A stretch of 64,000 nt of DNA from NCBI RefSeq assembly GCF_026212465.1, contig NC_080049.1, forward strand, positions 36,744,885 to 36,808,884, read 5' to 3'. A program made the translations under genes and the position numbers. Positions 1 to 11,290 of the stretch are shown piece after piece. The stretch is from Amaranthus tricolor. Lineage: Eukaryota > Streptophyta > Magnoliopsida > Caryophyllales > Amaranthaceae. Below the pieces are notes generated by a model. It worked only from the letters and a program-made list of their open reading frames with translations. It made no database searches and was not told the origin of the DNA. Within the stretch, counting starts at the first letter, position 1, and every line of letters starts with the position of its first letter.

Positions 1-520
1 AATTCTCTTCACAATATCACTATCAATAGTTTTCATAGAGCCCAATACCTCAACCACAACGGCTGTGCAAAAGCTAATCACAGGTGTGGTGGGCCGGTGC
101 TTCTTTACGGCAGTGGCATAGGAGCATATAGCCTCAAGAATGCCCAAGTCACGATGGCATTGCTGAACTATGACCTCTCTAGTAGGTGGGGGCCCAGAAT
201 TTTTGACACTATCTAGAAACTTCCAACGACAATTTCCAAAGTCAATTAATTGTACTATCCGAACAAAAATGTGGGTGTCGTGATAAGGCACGCACAAAAG
301 ATTAACTCCTCAATATTATACACATGAATCTTATATCGCCGTATTAAGTATTCTAGTGTCTTGAGAGCATAAGATGATTGAAAATGTCCAGAAAGTAAGC
401 ATAAATAAGAACTGATTCATGCATTTAAGCGATTATTTTCTTCAATGGTCATCAACTCCATGTCCAGTTCTTTGCTTTTATGACTATATAGGTCATGCAT
501 AAAGTTTCTGAAACTTGTCG
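1..520 (-). pseudogene. HEATR1/UTP10-like (U3 snoRNP HEAT-repeat protein) gene fragment, broken
   Basis: Read on the minus strand, this stretch encodes a helical segment that I recognise from the plant HEATR1/UTP10 family, a HEAT-repeat scaffold of the nucleolar small-subunit processome. Recognisable pieces include KTLEYLIRRYKIHVYNIEEL, then VPYHDTHIFVRIVQLIDFG, then VISFCTAVVVEVLGSMKTID running off the window edge. The reading frame is broken at least twice. There is an in-frame TGA at about 417-419, between NNRLNA and ISSYL. A frameshift near 285-295 separates NIEEL from VPYHDTH. Upstream of about 520 the frame is lost again. The piece is therefore probably a pseudogene or a captured fragment, though sequencing error cannot be excluded. 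The rest of the gene lies outside the window. Family assignment is from memory of conserved motifs. Confidence 0.6.
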
Positions 521-1850
521 ATATTTACCAGAAGTTCCAATCTTGCAAATGAAGCCATAGTAGCATTCATGCAAGAGATCAAACAACAACATAACATCAC
601 CCCAATGCCACTACAGTGATTGCATACCCAGAGACCAAAGTAAAAGAGGGTATCATGTTTAAAGTTGCTAAGAGGTCAAATTAGTTCATTTAAGAGAGGC
701 AACTCAATCAAACTATAAAAGCTTCAGGCTTAAGCCTTCATATTTAACAAAGAGATGTACAATAGCAACAATGTCAAATTTGTATTCCCAAAAAATGTGG
801 TGAGCAACAACAAAAACATATAATCTTTGTAAATATATCATAGTGCATTCATTCATAAGAATATTGGGTAGGAACCAATCTAGAATCTAGTGTAGGGCAG
901 CATAACACTCATTACTTATTCACTGTTCTTGCTATAGTAGCAAGTATTTAATTATTTGTTGTGTTTTGAGACTTTAAATTAATAATCAAACTTATAAAAT
1001 AAAGTTACATAAACTTAGTAGGTTGCAAAAACATATGACAAGTTCAAAGCTTTGCTTAACGTACACCAAATGTGAACTTCATCATCGGGAATCACCATAT
1101 ATCGAACATAGTAACATGAAGATTTTGTATTGAACTTGATATTAATTCTAGGCGAGATGCTCTTTCCTAAAACATCATTTCCTCCCTACTACGGTGCTTG
1201 GGAATATAAACCGGAAATATGTTCTGAAATACAAAGAATTACACTAAATTCCTAGCACACGGAATTTAGAACAACATGAGAAAACTTAAGTGGAAGAAGA
1301 AACGGAAATTTACAATCGAGGATTGCAAGTTCTCTATGTAAAATGCTACAAAAGAAAAGAAATCAGAAATGGCATGTAGAGAATAACCACACAAGCGGTC
1401 TATACTTATAGAGTAGCTAACACCATTTTACGAAGCAACATGTTACTCCATCAAACATAAGATCGATTCACGAACTAATGTCGTCTTTCAATCAATCCAT
1501 CCCAATATATCTGGTTAATATAACCATATTTAACCGTTTGTAGTTACATTATAACTAACCGTTGGTAGATAGGTTGCGAGCCGCGACCTGTTGCTCCCAC
1601 AAAACAGTAGCTTTTTCTTAATTACTCACGATCCGCGAGTTGTTTCGCGATCCGTGAACACTACTTTTGCTCAAAAACAGAAACTTTGCAACCTTGGGAT
1701 ATATTTAAATTAATTTATTTAAATTAATTATTTAATTTAATTAATTATAATTTTCGATGACCATTATACGCTCTAAATGACAACATTATTCAATGCGAAA
1801 TACACGCAATATCTTCTTTACAAACACTAATCTATTTATTAAACTTGCTT
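521..1850. other. No gene seen; intergenic or decayed repeat
   Basis: No reading frame of weight is visible. A local GC-richer patch at about 1570-1690 contains CGCGA-type motifs (a short direct and inverted repetition around CGATCCGCGAGTTGTTTCG), which looks like part of an old LTR. I could not find paired termini or a target-site duplication. Around 1700-1750 lies a TTTAAATTAATT-type simple repeat. Confidence 0.4.
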
Positions 1851-1884
1851 AATGTTCGATTAGCAATCACCAAAATCATCATTA

Positions 1885-4800
1885 ACATTACAAAATATCA
1901 TCATCATCATCCTACCCAGTGTATCCCGCTCATAGAAAAACTATGGACAGGGTCTGGGAAGGGAAGGACGGCGACAACTCATACCCATAAAGAAGAGCGC
2001 GGCCAAAGGAGACCCCCGACTCGAAAAAGATAAAGAGAAGTATCTACACAGGAAAAATAAATTAAATGCCTATAAATAAAATAAATAAGTAAAAACAATT
2101 AAAAAAATAAAAATGAAAACAATAATACTAATAATAAAAATAGAGACGAGAAAAGCAAAAGGACAAGAACACCAATAAGTAACCTAAGAGGAAATCAGTA
2201 GTCTAAAACACGAATATGGCGCCTCGAACTACCCCTATCTCTAGTCAGGTTCTCAGAGAGGTTTAACTTATGCAATCAACTTTAATTTGCTCATCCCAAG
2301 TTCTCCTGGGTATTCCTCGACTTCTCTTACCCTCTACTATATAATGCTTTCTACCCTCCTCACAGGGGCGTCGAAAGTCTCTCTTCATATGTCCGAATCA
2401 CCTCAATCTATTTTCGCGCATTTTCCAAAAATAGGGGCTACCCCTAGTTTGTCCCTAAACTCTTGGTTTCTAATTCGATCCATCAATGTGTGCCCACACA
2501 TCCACCTCGGCATACGCATTTCTGTAACTTCCGTCTTATATTCAAAAATCTGATTGCCACCCGGTAAAATTTTCCTTTTAACTTGCTTGGGAATTTCCTA
2601 TCATATAGCACCGCGATGGCTGCTCGCCACTTGAGCCAACCCGTATGTATACGATGACTTACATCTCCGTTAATCTCCCCATCCTTTTGAATGATCGATC
2701 CCAAATACTTGTACTTGGTCGTACTTTTAACAATTGCTTCACCAATGGACACCTCTGATTCACGTACCGGTGTTGTCCCACTAAAGTCACAGCACAGTAA
2801 AAATGAAAAGGCTTAGAGTTGATCCCTGATGTAGTCCAACTTTAACCGGAAAAGGCTCTGTTATCCCCACCGGTGTTTGATTCTTAGTTGAAACTCTATC
2901 ATACATATCTCGTATAGCCTCAATGTACACTGAAGAAATACCTCTAGCCTTGAGGCTATCCCAGATGACGCGTCGTGGTATGCTATCATACGCTTTCTCC
3001 AAGTCAATGAACACCATATACAGATCCTTCTTTCGCTCCCTATATTTTTCCATCAGTCTCCTCAAAACATGAATCGCCTCAATGGTTGACATTCCTGGCA
3101 TAAAACCGTTTCCTGTCCAATTCTCCTCTCTATCACTCTTTCCCACAATTTCATTGTGTGGCTTAGAAGTTTTATACCTCTATAATTCCCGCATATTTGC
3201 GCATCGCCTTTGTTTTTAAACAGAGGTATTAGTGTGTTGTTCCTCCATTGTTCTGGCATCTTATGTGTCTTGAAGATAATATTAAAGAGGTTAGTCAGCC
3301 AACGAATGCCCTCTTCTCCTAAACCCCTCCACACCTCAATCGGGATGTTATCTAGTCCGACTGCCTTTATTCTCCCCATCTTTTTGAGATCTTCTCTTAC
3401 TTCTTCTGTGGTAATATCACTCGTTGACCCATATTCCAGTGGTCTTTGGATGTCAGAAATTTGACCATCCTCCTCGTTTGTCCCCCTAGACTCATTGAGA
3501 GAAATACTGAAGCCATCTGGTTTTGATGTCCTCTTTTCTCAGGAGAACTCGTCCTCCCTCATCCTTGATGTATTTCACTGCCTCTAAGTCTTGTCGTCGC
3601 CTATATCTAGTCCTTACCAACTTAAAAATATGCTTCTCCCCCTCTTTGGTATCAAGCTTCCGATAAAAGTCCTCATAACCACGGTTTTTTGCCTCTGTTA
3701 CCGCTTTCTTTGCCGCCCGCTTTGCTTCTTTGTAGCTCACTCTCTTTTCTATCCTATCCTCCTCCTCCGTGCATGCTATAAGTTACTTGAATCTCTTGTT
3801 TTTGTCCTTTATCTTCTTTTCCACCTCATCGTTCCACCACGACGACTCTTAACACTTTTGGTTTACCCGACGATACCCCCAAGGTCTTTTTTGTCACTTT
3901 TCTAATGGTTTTTGCCATATTCACCCACATTTCATTCGCATCCTCTGACTGATATGGGAAGCCAAACGAACTTATCTTACTTGATAGGGTTGTGTCCATA
4001 TCCCCTTTGAGTCTCCACACATGATCTTTCCCCTGAACTCGACCTTCTTTTCTTCCTCATCCTGGGCATCTTTGTACCCAACACTACCTTACAATCCAAG
4101 CATGAGGCCCGATCTTCCTTGCGCACTAGGAAATAGTCAACTTGGGTTGCATGTCCGCCGCTCTTATATGTAATCAAATGCTCATCTTTCTTCCAGAAGA
4201 TCGAGTTTGCTATAACCAATTCTTTTGCTAGCGCAAACTCCAGCAAATTCTCCCCACTCTCATTCCTTGCCCCCAAACCAAACCCTCCATGAACCGAGTT
4301 ATAGTTGTCTGCATCTCTGCCTATATGTCCATTAAAGTTTCCTCCTAAGAAAACTTTCTTTATCTTCCGGGATAGTTCTCATGAGGTCTCCTAGGTTATC
4401 CCAGAACTCGCGCTTCACCTGCTCATCGAGCCCAACTTGGGGCCCATACGCACTGACGATGGATATGATCTCTTCCCCCACTACTATCCTAACTAACATA
4501 ATCCTATCATTACACCTCCTTACTTCAACCAGTTGTTTTACGATATTATTAGACACTAGGATGCCAACCCTGCTATGTCTGCCGTCCAAACCTACATACC
4601 ACAACTTATATCCCTTTAGAAAGCTTCTACCACCTAGTCTCTTAAACACATGCTACACGAATCTTGTATTTAGAAAGCTCATTGGCCAACTCCAACGACT
4701 TGGCTTCTAGGGTACCTATGTTCCAAGTCCCCACTCATAGTTCTAGATCCTACTTACGTTGCCCCCCTAACCCCCTCTTTTTGGACCTGACCTCAGGTGA
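1885..4800 (-). mobile_element. RTE-type non-LTR retrotransposon (LINE), internally deleted and dead
   Basis: On the minus strand the order is endonuclease, reverse transcriptase, 3' end. The APE endonuclease starts near 4730 with TWNIGTLEAKSLEL and continues with GYKLWYVGLDGRHSRVGILV and SIVSAYGPQVG. Reverse transcriptase follows with GLDNIPIEVWRGLGEEGI, MPEQWRNNTLIPLFKNKGD, NYRGIKLLSHTMKLWERVIE, FMPGMSTIEAIHVLRRLMEK and DLEKAYDSIPRRVIW. The C-terminal part reads YLGSIIQKDGEINGDVSHRI and GWLKWRAA. The reading frame shifts several times. Between FTVL (about 2790) and CDFSG (about 2780) the family normally has some 70 residues including the catalytic FADD box; here they are missing, so the copy cannot reverse-transcribe. 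The 3' end runs into a (GAT)n tract at about 1896-1910, the type of tail RTE elements carry. Clade assignment is by motif memory. Confidence 0.85.
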
Positions 4801-4991
4801 CCATAATTGCTTCCTAACTCTATATTCAACTACTAAGGACTAAAGTAAAAAAGTTACCAAAAAAACTTAAAAGGGAGCACTAGCTAAAGCCACAACAAAT
4901 CAAAAATCAACTCAAAACCACCAGATCTGAAACGAATTTAAATAACTTCAGCAAAATTATATAAACAACAAAAGGTTCACAAAAAAAAAAT

Positions 4992-5980
4992 GGTATTGAT
5001 ATAGGATCACCTACATCTAATTCTCATGAGCTAGCTAAGATCAATACAATGATACATCAAACGGAAGACGCTCCACTTCAAAGTCCAAATGTCAAGCCCT
5101 TTAATTTCGTAGTCATAAACTAAGTCTTCATTAATTTGAGTCTTTTATTTTATTTCAAATATTTGAGTCCTTTAGAAATGATTAAGTCAGGTTTAGGATC
5201 AAGCTTAATCATGTCTCATGTTTAATTAGTTGAGTTGTAATTTTCTTTTAAGTCTAGTATTTATTTTGGCTCAAATGGGTTCAAATTTACAAAGCGTGCG
5301 AAGCAAGAATCGAAGCAAAACATTCAACCATAAAATCAACAAGATGGCTGAAAATCATCAAGGATATATGAAGACTATTGAAGGACATTTGCAAATCAAT
5401 TCAAATCAAGCCAATCACTTTATTTCCAAATATCCTCTAGATTTCAAAATATAGTTGTTGGAGACTTGCTTTTATCCACTAGATTTAATAATATAGCTGC
5501 TGGGAGCTTGCTTTTGTGTAATATTCAGATTTAATCTTTGGTAGCTGAATTCTATAGTATAAATAGGCTACTTGCTCTCTTGTAATTCATTCACTTCCAT
5601 TACATCTTTAATACAAACAACCTTTGAGCATTTCTTGTTCTTTCTTTGCAAATTAATTTTAACTTGGAGTAGTTGAAAGTAAGTTGAAGTTCCTTTGCTT
5701 TTCATTCTTTTGGCTAAAGATTGAATGTGTTCTTAGGAGCCCATAGCTTTAATTTCGTGGTAAATTCTGTATCGAAATTAAACTTTTGGTTCAGCCAATT
5801 TTAAGTTGTTCAATCAACATGTCTTTCTTAATTTTCCTTGTTTCAAACCACAAAATCACAAAACAATTCCATTACAATAGAAACTAATTAGCCTTATTTA
5901 TTGAATTCGAAACTTCAAAATACAAACGTGTGTTTATAGTTTGGTTCTTGTTTAATACATAGCCAACCTATATCAGGTAT
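4992..5980. mobile_element. Solo LTR (979 bp) with 5-bp target-site duplication
   Basis: The element spans 4997-5975. It begins TGATATAGG and ends CCTATATCA, a 9-bp perfect terminal inverted repeat with the TG...CA signature of LTRs. It is flanked by GGTAT at 4992-4996 and again at 5976-5980, a direct 5-bp target duplication as made by retroviral-type integrases. Inside, TATAAATAG at about 5558-5566 is a plausible TATA box for plus-strand transcription. No gag-pol sequence adjoins it, so it is a solo LTR left by recombination between two LTRs. The perfect TSD suggests modest age. Copia versus Gypsy cannot be decided from the LTR alone. Confidence 0.88.
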
Positions 5981-6742
5981 AGTAAGAGATTATCTGATTA
6001 TGTCAAATAACAAAATTGACAAAAAAAGAAGTTTTAATTTTTAGAATTAGAGAAGAAAAAAAAGTAAGATAAGCTGATAAGACTCAAATTTTCTATAGCA
6101 ACAAAAAAGATAAAAAAGGATTCACATCAAATTTCTTTCGTTCAAGAAATAAATGCTCAATTCATAGTAAAGAAATTTGAAAAAAAAAACAAAATAAATA
6201 AAGAAATCAAGAATCAAACAAACAGCAAAAAAGTCGCAAAAACAAAACAAATTCGAAATCTACAAATTTTACGCAAATAAAGTCCTATTAGTCTAAACTA
6301 TAACACAAAAAACTTATGAATTCAGATATCAAACTGACAAATCAAAAAAATAGAACAGGCAAAATTTCACAATGGAAAGACAAAAAAATAATATGCAAGA
6401 CGAATCAAAAACGAAAATATCTAATGATAAACCTGTAGAATTAGGTTGAATTCAACGACAAAATGGGGGGAATTAGGGTAAAAGGCGCCGGCGGAAAAGT
6501 TGAGGTGAAGAGGAGGCAAGTAAGACAGGAAGTAAGAGATCAAAATTGAGTTGAAAATGGAGATTGGAAATTGAATGAGTGCTAAATTGTTAAAACAAAA
6601 TCTGCATAGATCTACACAACCACAACACCAAACAAAACTAAGTACCTGTCGTGGAACAACGGGGAATGGACTTACCGGTTACCTGGAGGACTTACCGTCC
6701 GGTGGTGGTGAAGGATAAACAAGTGGTTGATGTTGTTCAAGT
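5981..6742. other. No gene seen; A-rich and decayed sequence
   Basis: The plus strand is strongly A-rich to about 6420. A short GC-richer patch at 6470-6550 (GGCGCCGGCGG) resembles a gene leader in reverse orientation. I see no reading frame I would support. Confidence 0.4.
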
Positions 6743-8011
6743 CAATCAAAAAAATAAAATAAATAGTGCACCTTATAAATTTTTCTTTTTTCAAACATTT
6801 AGGTGGAAGCATTTGAAATGTTCCTGAGAGACTACAGCGAATCCTGTAACGCTAAAGAGTTTTCGAAGAAAAGTTTAAAAGGAATGATTGCCAAAAAAAT
6901 GAGTCATTTATAAATCCATATGATGAATCTCGTGAGGAGAGAAATGTGAGGAGATTTTGCCTTGGCTATGTAACTGTAGCCAAGAATATTATGTTAAAAA
7001 GATTGGAAACTTAGACTGAAAATGCCGCTTGCTTTACTATCACTTGTCGAAGGGACATGGATGGCTTACTGCCATTTAGGAAGAAAGGGCATTGGAAGGG
7101 TCATTGAATTCACATATCTCATGGCCGTAAAGAAATGGAGACTGTGAAGAACATTGCAAAATGCAATTCTATCAACTATGAGGATTGATGTAAACAGTGT
7201 GTTAAAATAGCTTTGTATGCCTTGGATTGGTGGTCTCTGTTTTTGTAAATGCTTTTAGTTGGTTTGTACATTGTAGGATGTGTCTTTGTTTGTTTGTTTT
7301 CTTTTTAGCAAGCTAATTCGGGAATCTTCACTAAGCAAACGATAACTTCATAGATATGTGGATTCCATGAAGTTACGGTAACTTCATAGATATGTAAATT
7401 CTATGAAATTACCGTTTGCTTGATGAAGATCCCCAAATTAGCTTTCTAAAAAGAAAACAAACAAACAAAGGCACATCCTACAATGTACAAACCACTTAAA
7501 AGCATTTATAAATACAAAGACCACAAATCTAAGGCATACAAAGCAATTTTAACACTAAAACTCTTTACATCAATCCTCACAGTTGATAGAATTGTATTTC
7601 GCAATGTTTTTCACAGTCTCCATTTTTTTACAGCCATGAGATATGTGAATTTTATGACCCTTCCAATGCCTCTTCTTCCTCAATAGCAGTAGGCCATCCA
7701 TGTCCCTTCGACAAGTGATAGTAAAGCAAGCGGCATTTTCAATCCAAGTTTCCAATCTTTTTAACATAATATTCTTGGCTACAGTTACATAGCCAAGGCA
7801 AAATCTCCTCACATTTCTCTCCTTACGAGATTCATCATATGGATTTATAAATGACTCATTTTTTTGGCAATCATTCTTTTTAAACTTTTCTTCGAAAACT
7901 CTTCAGCACTACAGAATTCGCTGTAGTCTCTCGAGAACATTTTAAACACTTCCACCTAAATGTTTGAAAAAATAAAAACTTATAAGGTGCACTAATTTAT
8001 TTAATTCTTAT
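6743..8011. mobile_element. Foldback element: near-perfect inverted repeat, arms about 0.6 kb
   Basis: The left arm (about 6743-7370) and right arm (about 7378-8011) are reverse complements of each other with few mismatches and a nearly absent loop around 7370-7385. Matching landmarks are GTGCACCTTATAA at about 6769 against TTATAAGGTGCAC at about 7992, and AGGTGGAAG at 6801 against CTTCCACCT at about 7949. The same landmarks pair inward to GCAAACGATAACTTCAT and its partner near 7425. The right arm has an 80-codon minus-strand frame (7570-7812) whose left-arm copy is broken. I do not recognise the peptide and see no function. The structure is that of a foldback transposon or MULE with very long terminal repeats. 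A clear target duplication was not found. Confidence 0.8.
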
Positions 8012-9180
8012 GAAGACACTAAAACACAGAAACAATCATAACGACCCCGAAAATGGCAAAACAGAAAGCTTATCCTCGATTTTCATGACAGCCTGTTGGT
8101 ATTTCACTATTTTGAACATAACTCTCTCATACGAACTCATTTTGGGACAATTCAAGTGCCCACGCGACCGCGACTCGAAGCTCTACAAATCTCATGAAGG
8201 CACCAGAACCTAGAAACAATCACAACTGACCCGAAAATGGCCAAAACAAAATGCTCAGTTTCTGAGCTGAAATTTCAATATCCAAATACTAAATTTTATA
8301 CTAGAAACCAAATAACCCAAATAACCAATTCTAATCAACACTAAAAACAACTCAATTACTAATTGAATCCATATACTCATCTTAAATTCAAGTTGATAAC
8401 TAAATTTGAATCAAAGACCCAAATTGAATCCACAAATACTAAAGGACCTTTCAATCTTGAACTTCAATTTGAGTCACAAAATCCCCAAATCAATTTACAA
8501 AACCCTAACATTTAAATTTAAAAACAAAACAACAAAAGAGGGAAAAGTGGTTACCAACAATAAAGGGAGGAGGTGCTGGAACAAGGGAAGGAGTGGCGGC
8601 ACTAGGGACAACCGACTGTTGTGAGGGTACACGCAGCCTGCTCTGCTGCTTGGAAGAGACCACGCAGCCCCTGCTGCTCGTGGTTGTTCGTGGGGAGGAA
8701 GAGTGGTGCCCTGCTTTGGTGGCTGCTCGTCGGGGAGGGCTGTGCGGCTAGTGGTGCGCAAGAATGAGGGGAGAGAGAGAAGGAAAGTGTAGAGGATGAA
8801 GGGAAGGGGATGGGTGTGTCGGTTGGAGTTGAGGACATAATAGGCTATTTATGAAATAATAATTGTTAGTATGAATAAGGATTGCATTTTAGGAATTTAT
8901 TTTTCAATACTTTATTTAAATTTATTTTTATAAAGATAAGATAGCATTCAATTAATAAAATATAATCAAAATATATTTTTATTGAAGTATTTTTTATATA
9001 AATTTTATACATTAAATAAGATATACCTCTTTCTTGAAAATGTTAACAAATAAAATACTTGAGTCAATATTATCAAAACAATAATATTATTACTCAAATT
9101 AACTTACTTAATAACCCCAATCATCTTAATAAACTTATAATTAAGCTTTATTAAATGTAGTCTATTTCAAAGAGTGATGA
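8012..9180 (-). repeat. Probable LTR-retrotransposon debris (minus-strand leader-like patch)
   Basis: Two related blocks of about 65 bp (from about 8009 and about 8193, spacing about 185 bp) share CAGAAACAATCA and CCCGAAAATGG. On the minus strand, 8840-8490 is C-rich with many CCA/GCAGC codon-like runs and then a GTTAGGGTTTTG stretch. This resembles the 5' part of the 3.7-kb LTR at 18493-22227, which has a similar GC-rich patch at 18850-19150. I read it as a degraded Gypsy-type LTR piece, not a gene, although open frames of 78-88 codons cross it. Confidence 0.4.
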
Positions 9181-9399
9181 AGAACATGAAGGGCAAGAAG
9201 ACGGTCTCCAGGATGAGCAATTTTCATTAAAGCCCATGTTTAAAGTTGTTTACTTTCTTGGTCTGATCTTATCACAACAATTACTGTTTTTCCGCCGAAG
9301 TTTTTACGGGAAGAACATTCTCCGTATTTTTGAAAAGACCACCATTTTCGTCATTTTTGTAGGTTTTTTTGATTAAATTCATCTAGGTAAACAAAAAAA

Positions 9400-9565
9400 T
9401 GTCCCGGATCTCAAAATTTGATAATTTGGTTTTGTTTTGGGAAAAAAAGGAGTAAAAAGAACACACAAAAACAATAAAATGTTCTACATCTCAAAATTTG
9501 ATAATTCGGTTTTGTTTTGGGAAAAAAGGAGTAAATAAACACACAAAAATGAGATGAAACTTTTT
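9400..9565. repeat. Tandem duplication, period 80 bp, two copies
   Basis: ATCTCAAAATTTGATAAT is at 9408 and again at 9488. The copies remain similar through GGTTTTGTTTTGGGAAAAAA and the following GGAGTAAA and ACACACAAAAA, with a few substitutions and one or two indels. Confidence 0.85.
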
Positions 9566-10604
9566 TAGGTTGTTTTTAGAGGAAAGAAGTTGTTTTGGGA
9601 ATGGGAATCTCTCTTACCTTATTTATCTGTTTGTAGCTTTAAAAAATTCGAATTCAACCCAGAATAAGCACAGCAGAAGCACCACAAAATTAGGTTTTAA
9701 TCAATTCTAAAAAAATCGAATTCAACCCAAATCGAAAATAGCAAACCAAATAAATCAATTCATAAATCAACCCAAATAAATGATTAACAAAAATCAATCA
9801 AATCAGACCAAAAAGGGTTTGTGGAGAAACCCTAGAATTTTGAAGAAGAGGTTTGATCGGCAAAGAAGAAATGTTTGATCTGCAAAAAAAAAGAAAATGA
9901 GAAGGGTAAAATGAAATAACATTCAGATTTCTTACAATTTTGGCTGAATCTTGAGTGGAAACTGAACCATCTTCACTTCATTACTCCTAACAATCGCTTG
10001 AAGTTGCTCTTTAATGGGCGCTTTCTCCATTAGAGACCTTCGTCTTGTTTTGATCTGCAAAAAGAAAAAAAGGTAAAGGGTATAAAATGAAAGAATTAAG
10101 TGCAGGAGGATTAAGAGTGAATGATTGAAGAGTGAAAATTGCAGAGGAGGTATGCCTGACCAGCCGCCCAAAAATCGCTAAAAAGAGAGAAGAGAAGATA
10201 TGGCTGAGCTAAAGGGAAGAAGGTGAACAGTGTTTGCATTTAATGGAGTGGATTTAGAAGCAGCTGTGACGATGAAAAATTGAAATCAGTAACATAAATT
10301 ATCAAAAAAAAAAAAAAAAAAAAGCACAGTTTCAATTTCTTTAAAAAAATAAGAGTGTAATTCTCAAATCTTTTATTTGAGGTTTGACTTTTTTTGTAAG
10401 TCATTACAAGTCAATGTATGTTTCAAGCGGGATGATTCATCGCCAAATGTCCGAGCATTCGTAAGTCAAAGCTTTGAGGTTATGATAAACTAAATAAACA
10501 TATATATATATACAATTAAATATATACAAATGTTTGAAATATACAACTAAATAAACACACACATATATATAATATAATCAATCCAAATACACAAAAATTT
10601 AACG
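9566..10604. other. No supported gene; possible remnant exon on minus strand
   Basis: On the minus strand a short frame beginning MEKAPIKEQLQAIVR (about 10030) runs to 9945. It is bracketed by a pyrimidine-rich ...TTTTTGCAG before it and a GTAAGA after it, followed about 80 bp later by another ...TTTTTTTTTGCAG. This looks like an exon between introns, perhaps captured by the surrounding Mutator-like element, but I do not recognise the peptide. The rest is A-rich, with a poly(A) run at 10304-10322 and TA-rich repeats at 10498-10575. Confidence 0.3.
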
Positions 10605-10962
10605 CTAACGCTCATCACCCTTATCTACCCTATCTAATTGAATTGGTCTCCTACGCCTCCTACAATAGTAAGAGGCATTCGTGTGTCGTTCTGATAGAGG
10701 AGAGGATTGGTACTGTGATGGCTGGAATGGCTCAGCCTGCGAGGTCCCCCGAAGGTCAACGGGGTATGAAAGGTCCATCTCCTCCAAATAAGAGTCATAA
10801 GCAGAAGATGAGACGTGCACATCGGCGGTAGCCGGTGATGACTCCGCGGCAACTTCCGGTATGAAGTGTTGGAACTGCGTGCCGACGAGCATGTCTTGCA
10901 CAATCTCCCTCACCGGCTCCTCGTGGCTATAACGCATCACGGCTGCCGCACCTTGTGCCTGC
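10605..10962 (-). pseudogene. Last exon of outer MULE-borne plant-mobile-domain (PMD) gene
   Basis: A minus-strand open frame of about 119 codons (stop at 10605-10607) is preceded by a clear acceptor ...AATTGCAG just above 10962. The peptide starts AQGAAAVMRYSHEEP and continues through a Ser/Pro-rich segment to an Arg-rich tail (CRRRRRPIQLDRVDKGDER). This matches the low-complexity C-terminal tail of PMD (MAIN/aminotransferase-like) proteins. Its 5' partner is the exon ending at 16336, whose donor (GTAAG at 16335-16331) faces this acceptor. The intron between them is occupied almost entirely by the inner MULE (11014-16302). The exon is open, but the gene upstream is broken. Confidence 0.6.
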
Positions 10963-11138
10963 AATTAATATTTAGTTAATGTAATATTATATTATGTAAT
11001 CGGCAACTTAATCGAATATTTTCCCAAAATAATGCCTAACACAAAAATATTTCCCAATGTACATGAAAGGGAAAGTATTTCCCTGAGTACTGTCCATGTA
11101 GGACAGGCGGGAGAATATTTTTTTCCTTTTTTTTTTAA

Positions 11139-11290
11139 TAAAACCGTTACCTCACTTAGCGGTTTGCTTAGGAATTTTCAGAAAATCGTCAGATGAAATA
11201 GCAATTTGCATTACATGGTTTTTTTTTAACAAAAATGATAATGAAAATTAAAGAGTAAACCGCCACATAAGATGGCGGTTTTGTACCTGT
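11139..11290. repeat. Left subterminal repeats of inner MULE
   Basis: An imperfect ACCGTTACCTCACTTAGCGGTTTG lies at about 11144, and AAACCGCCACATAAGATGGCGGTTT at about 11256-11282 forms a self-complementary unit. The same motif is repeated at the opposite end (16040-16190), so this is a subterminal array, possibly a transposase-binding region by analogy with other DNA transposons. Confidence 0.7.

Noticed and set aside
2287..4710. Plus-strand open frames over the LINE
   Set aside because: They overlap minus-strand endonuclease/RT coding pieces and have no recognisable content; they are reverse-strand shadows.
8490..8838. Minus-strand Pro/Ser-rich open frames
   Set aside because: Low-complexity composition and similarity in style to the GC-rich patch of the large LTR; more likely LTR leader than protein.
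10643..10903. Alternative open frames over the outer PMD tail
   Set aside because: The minus frame ending at 10605 continues a splice acceptor and matches PMD tails; the others are shadows.
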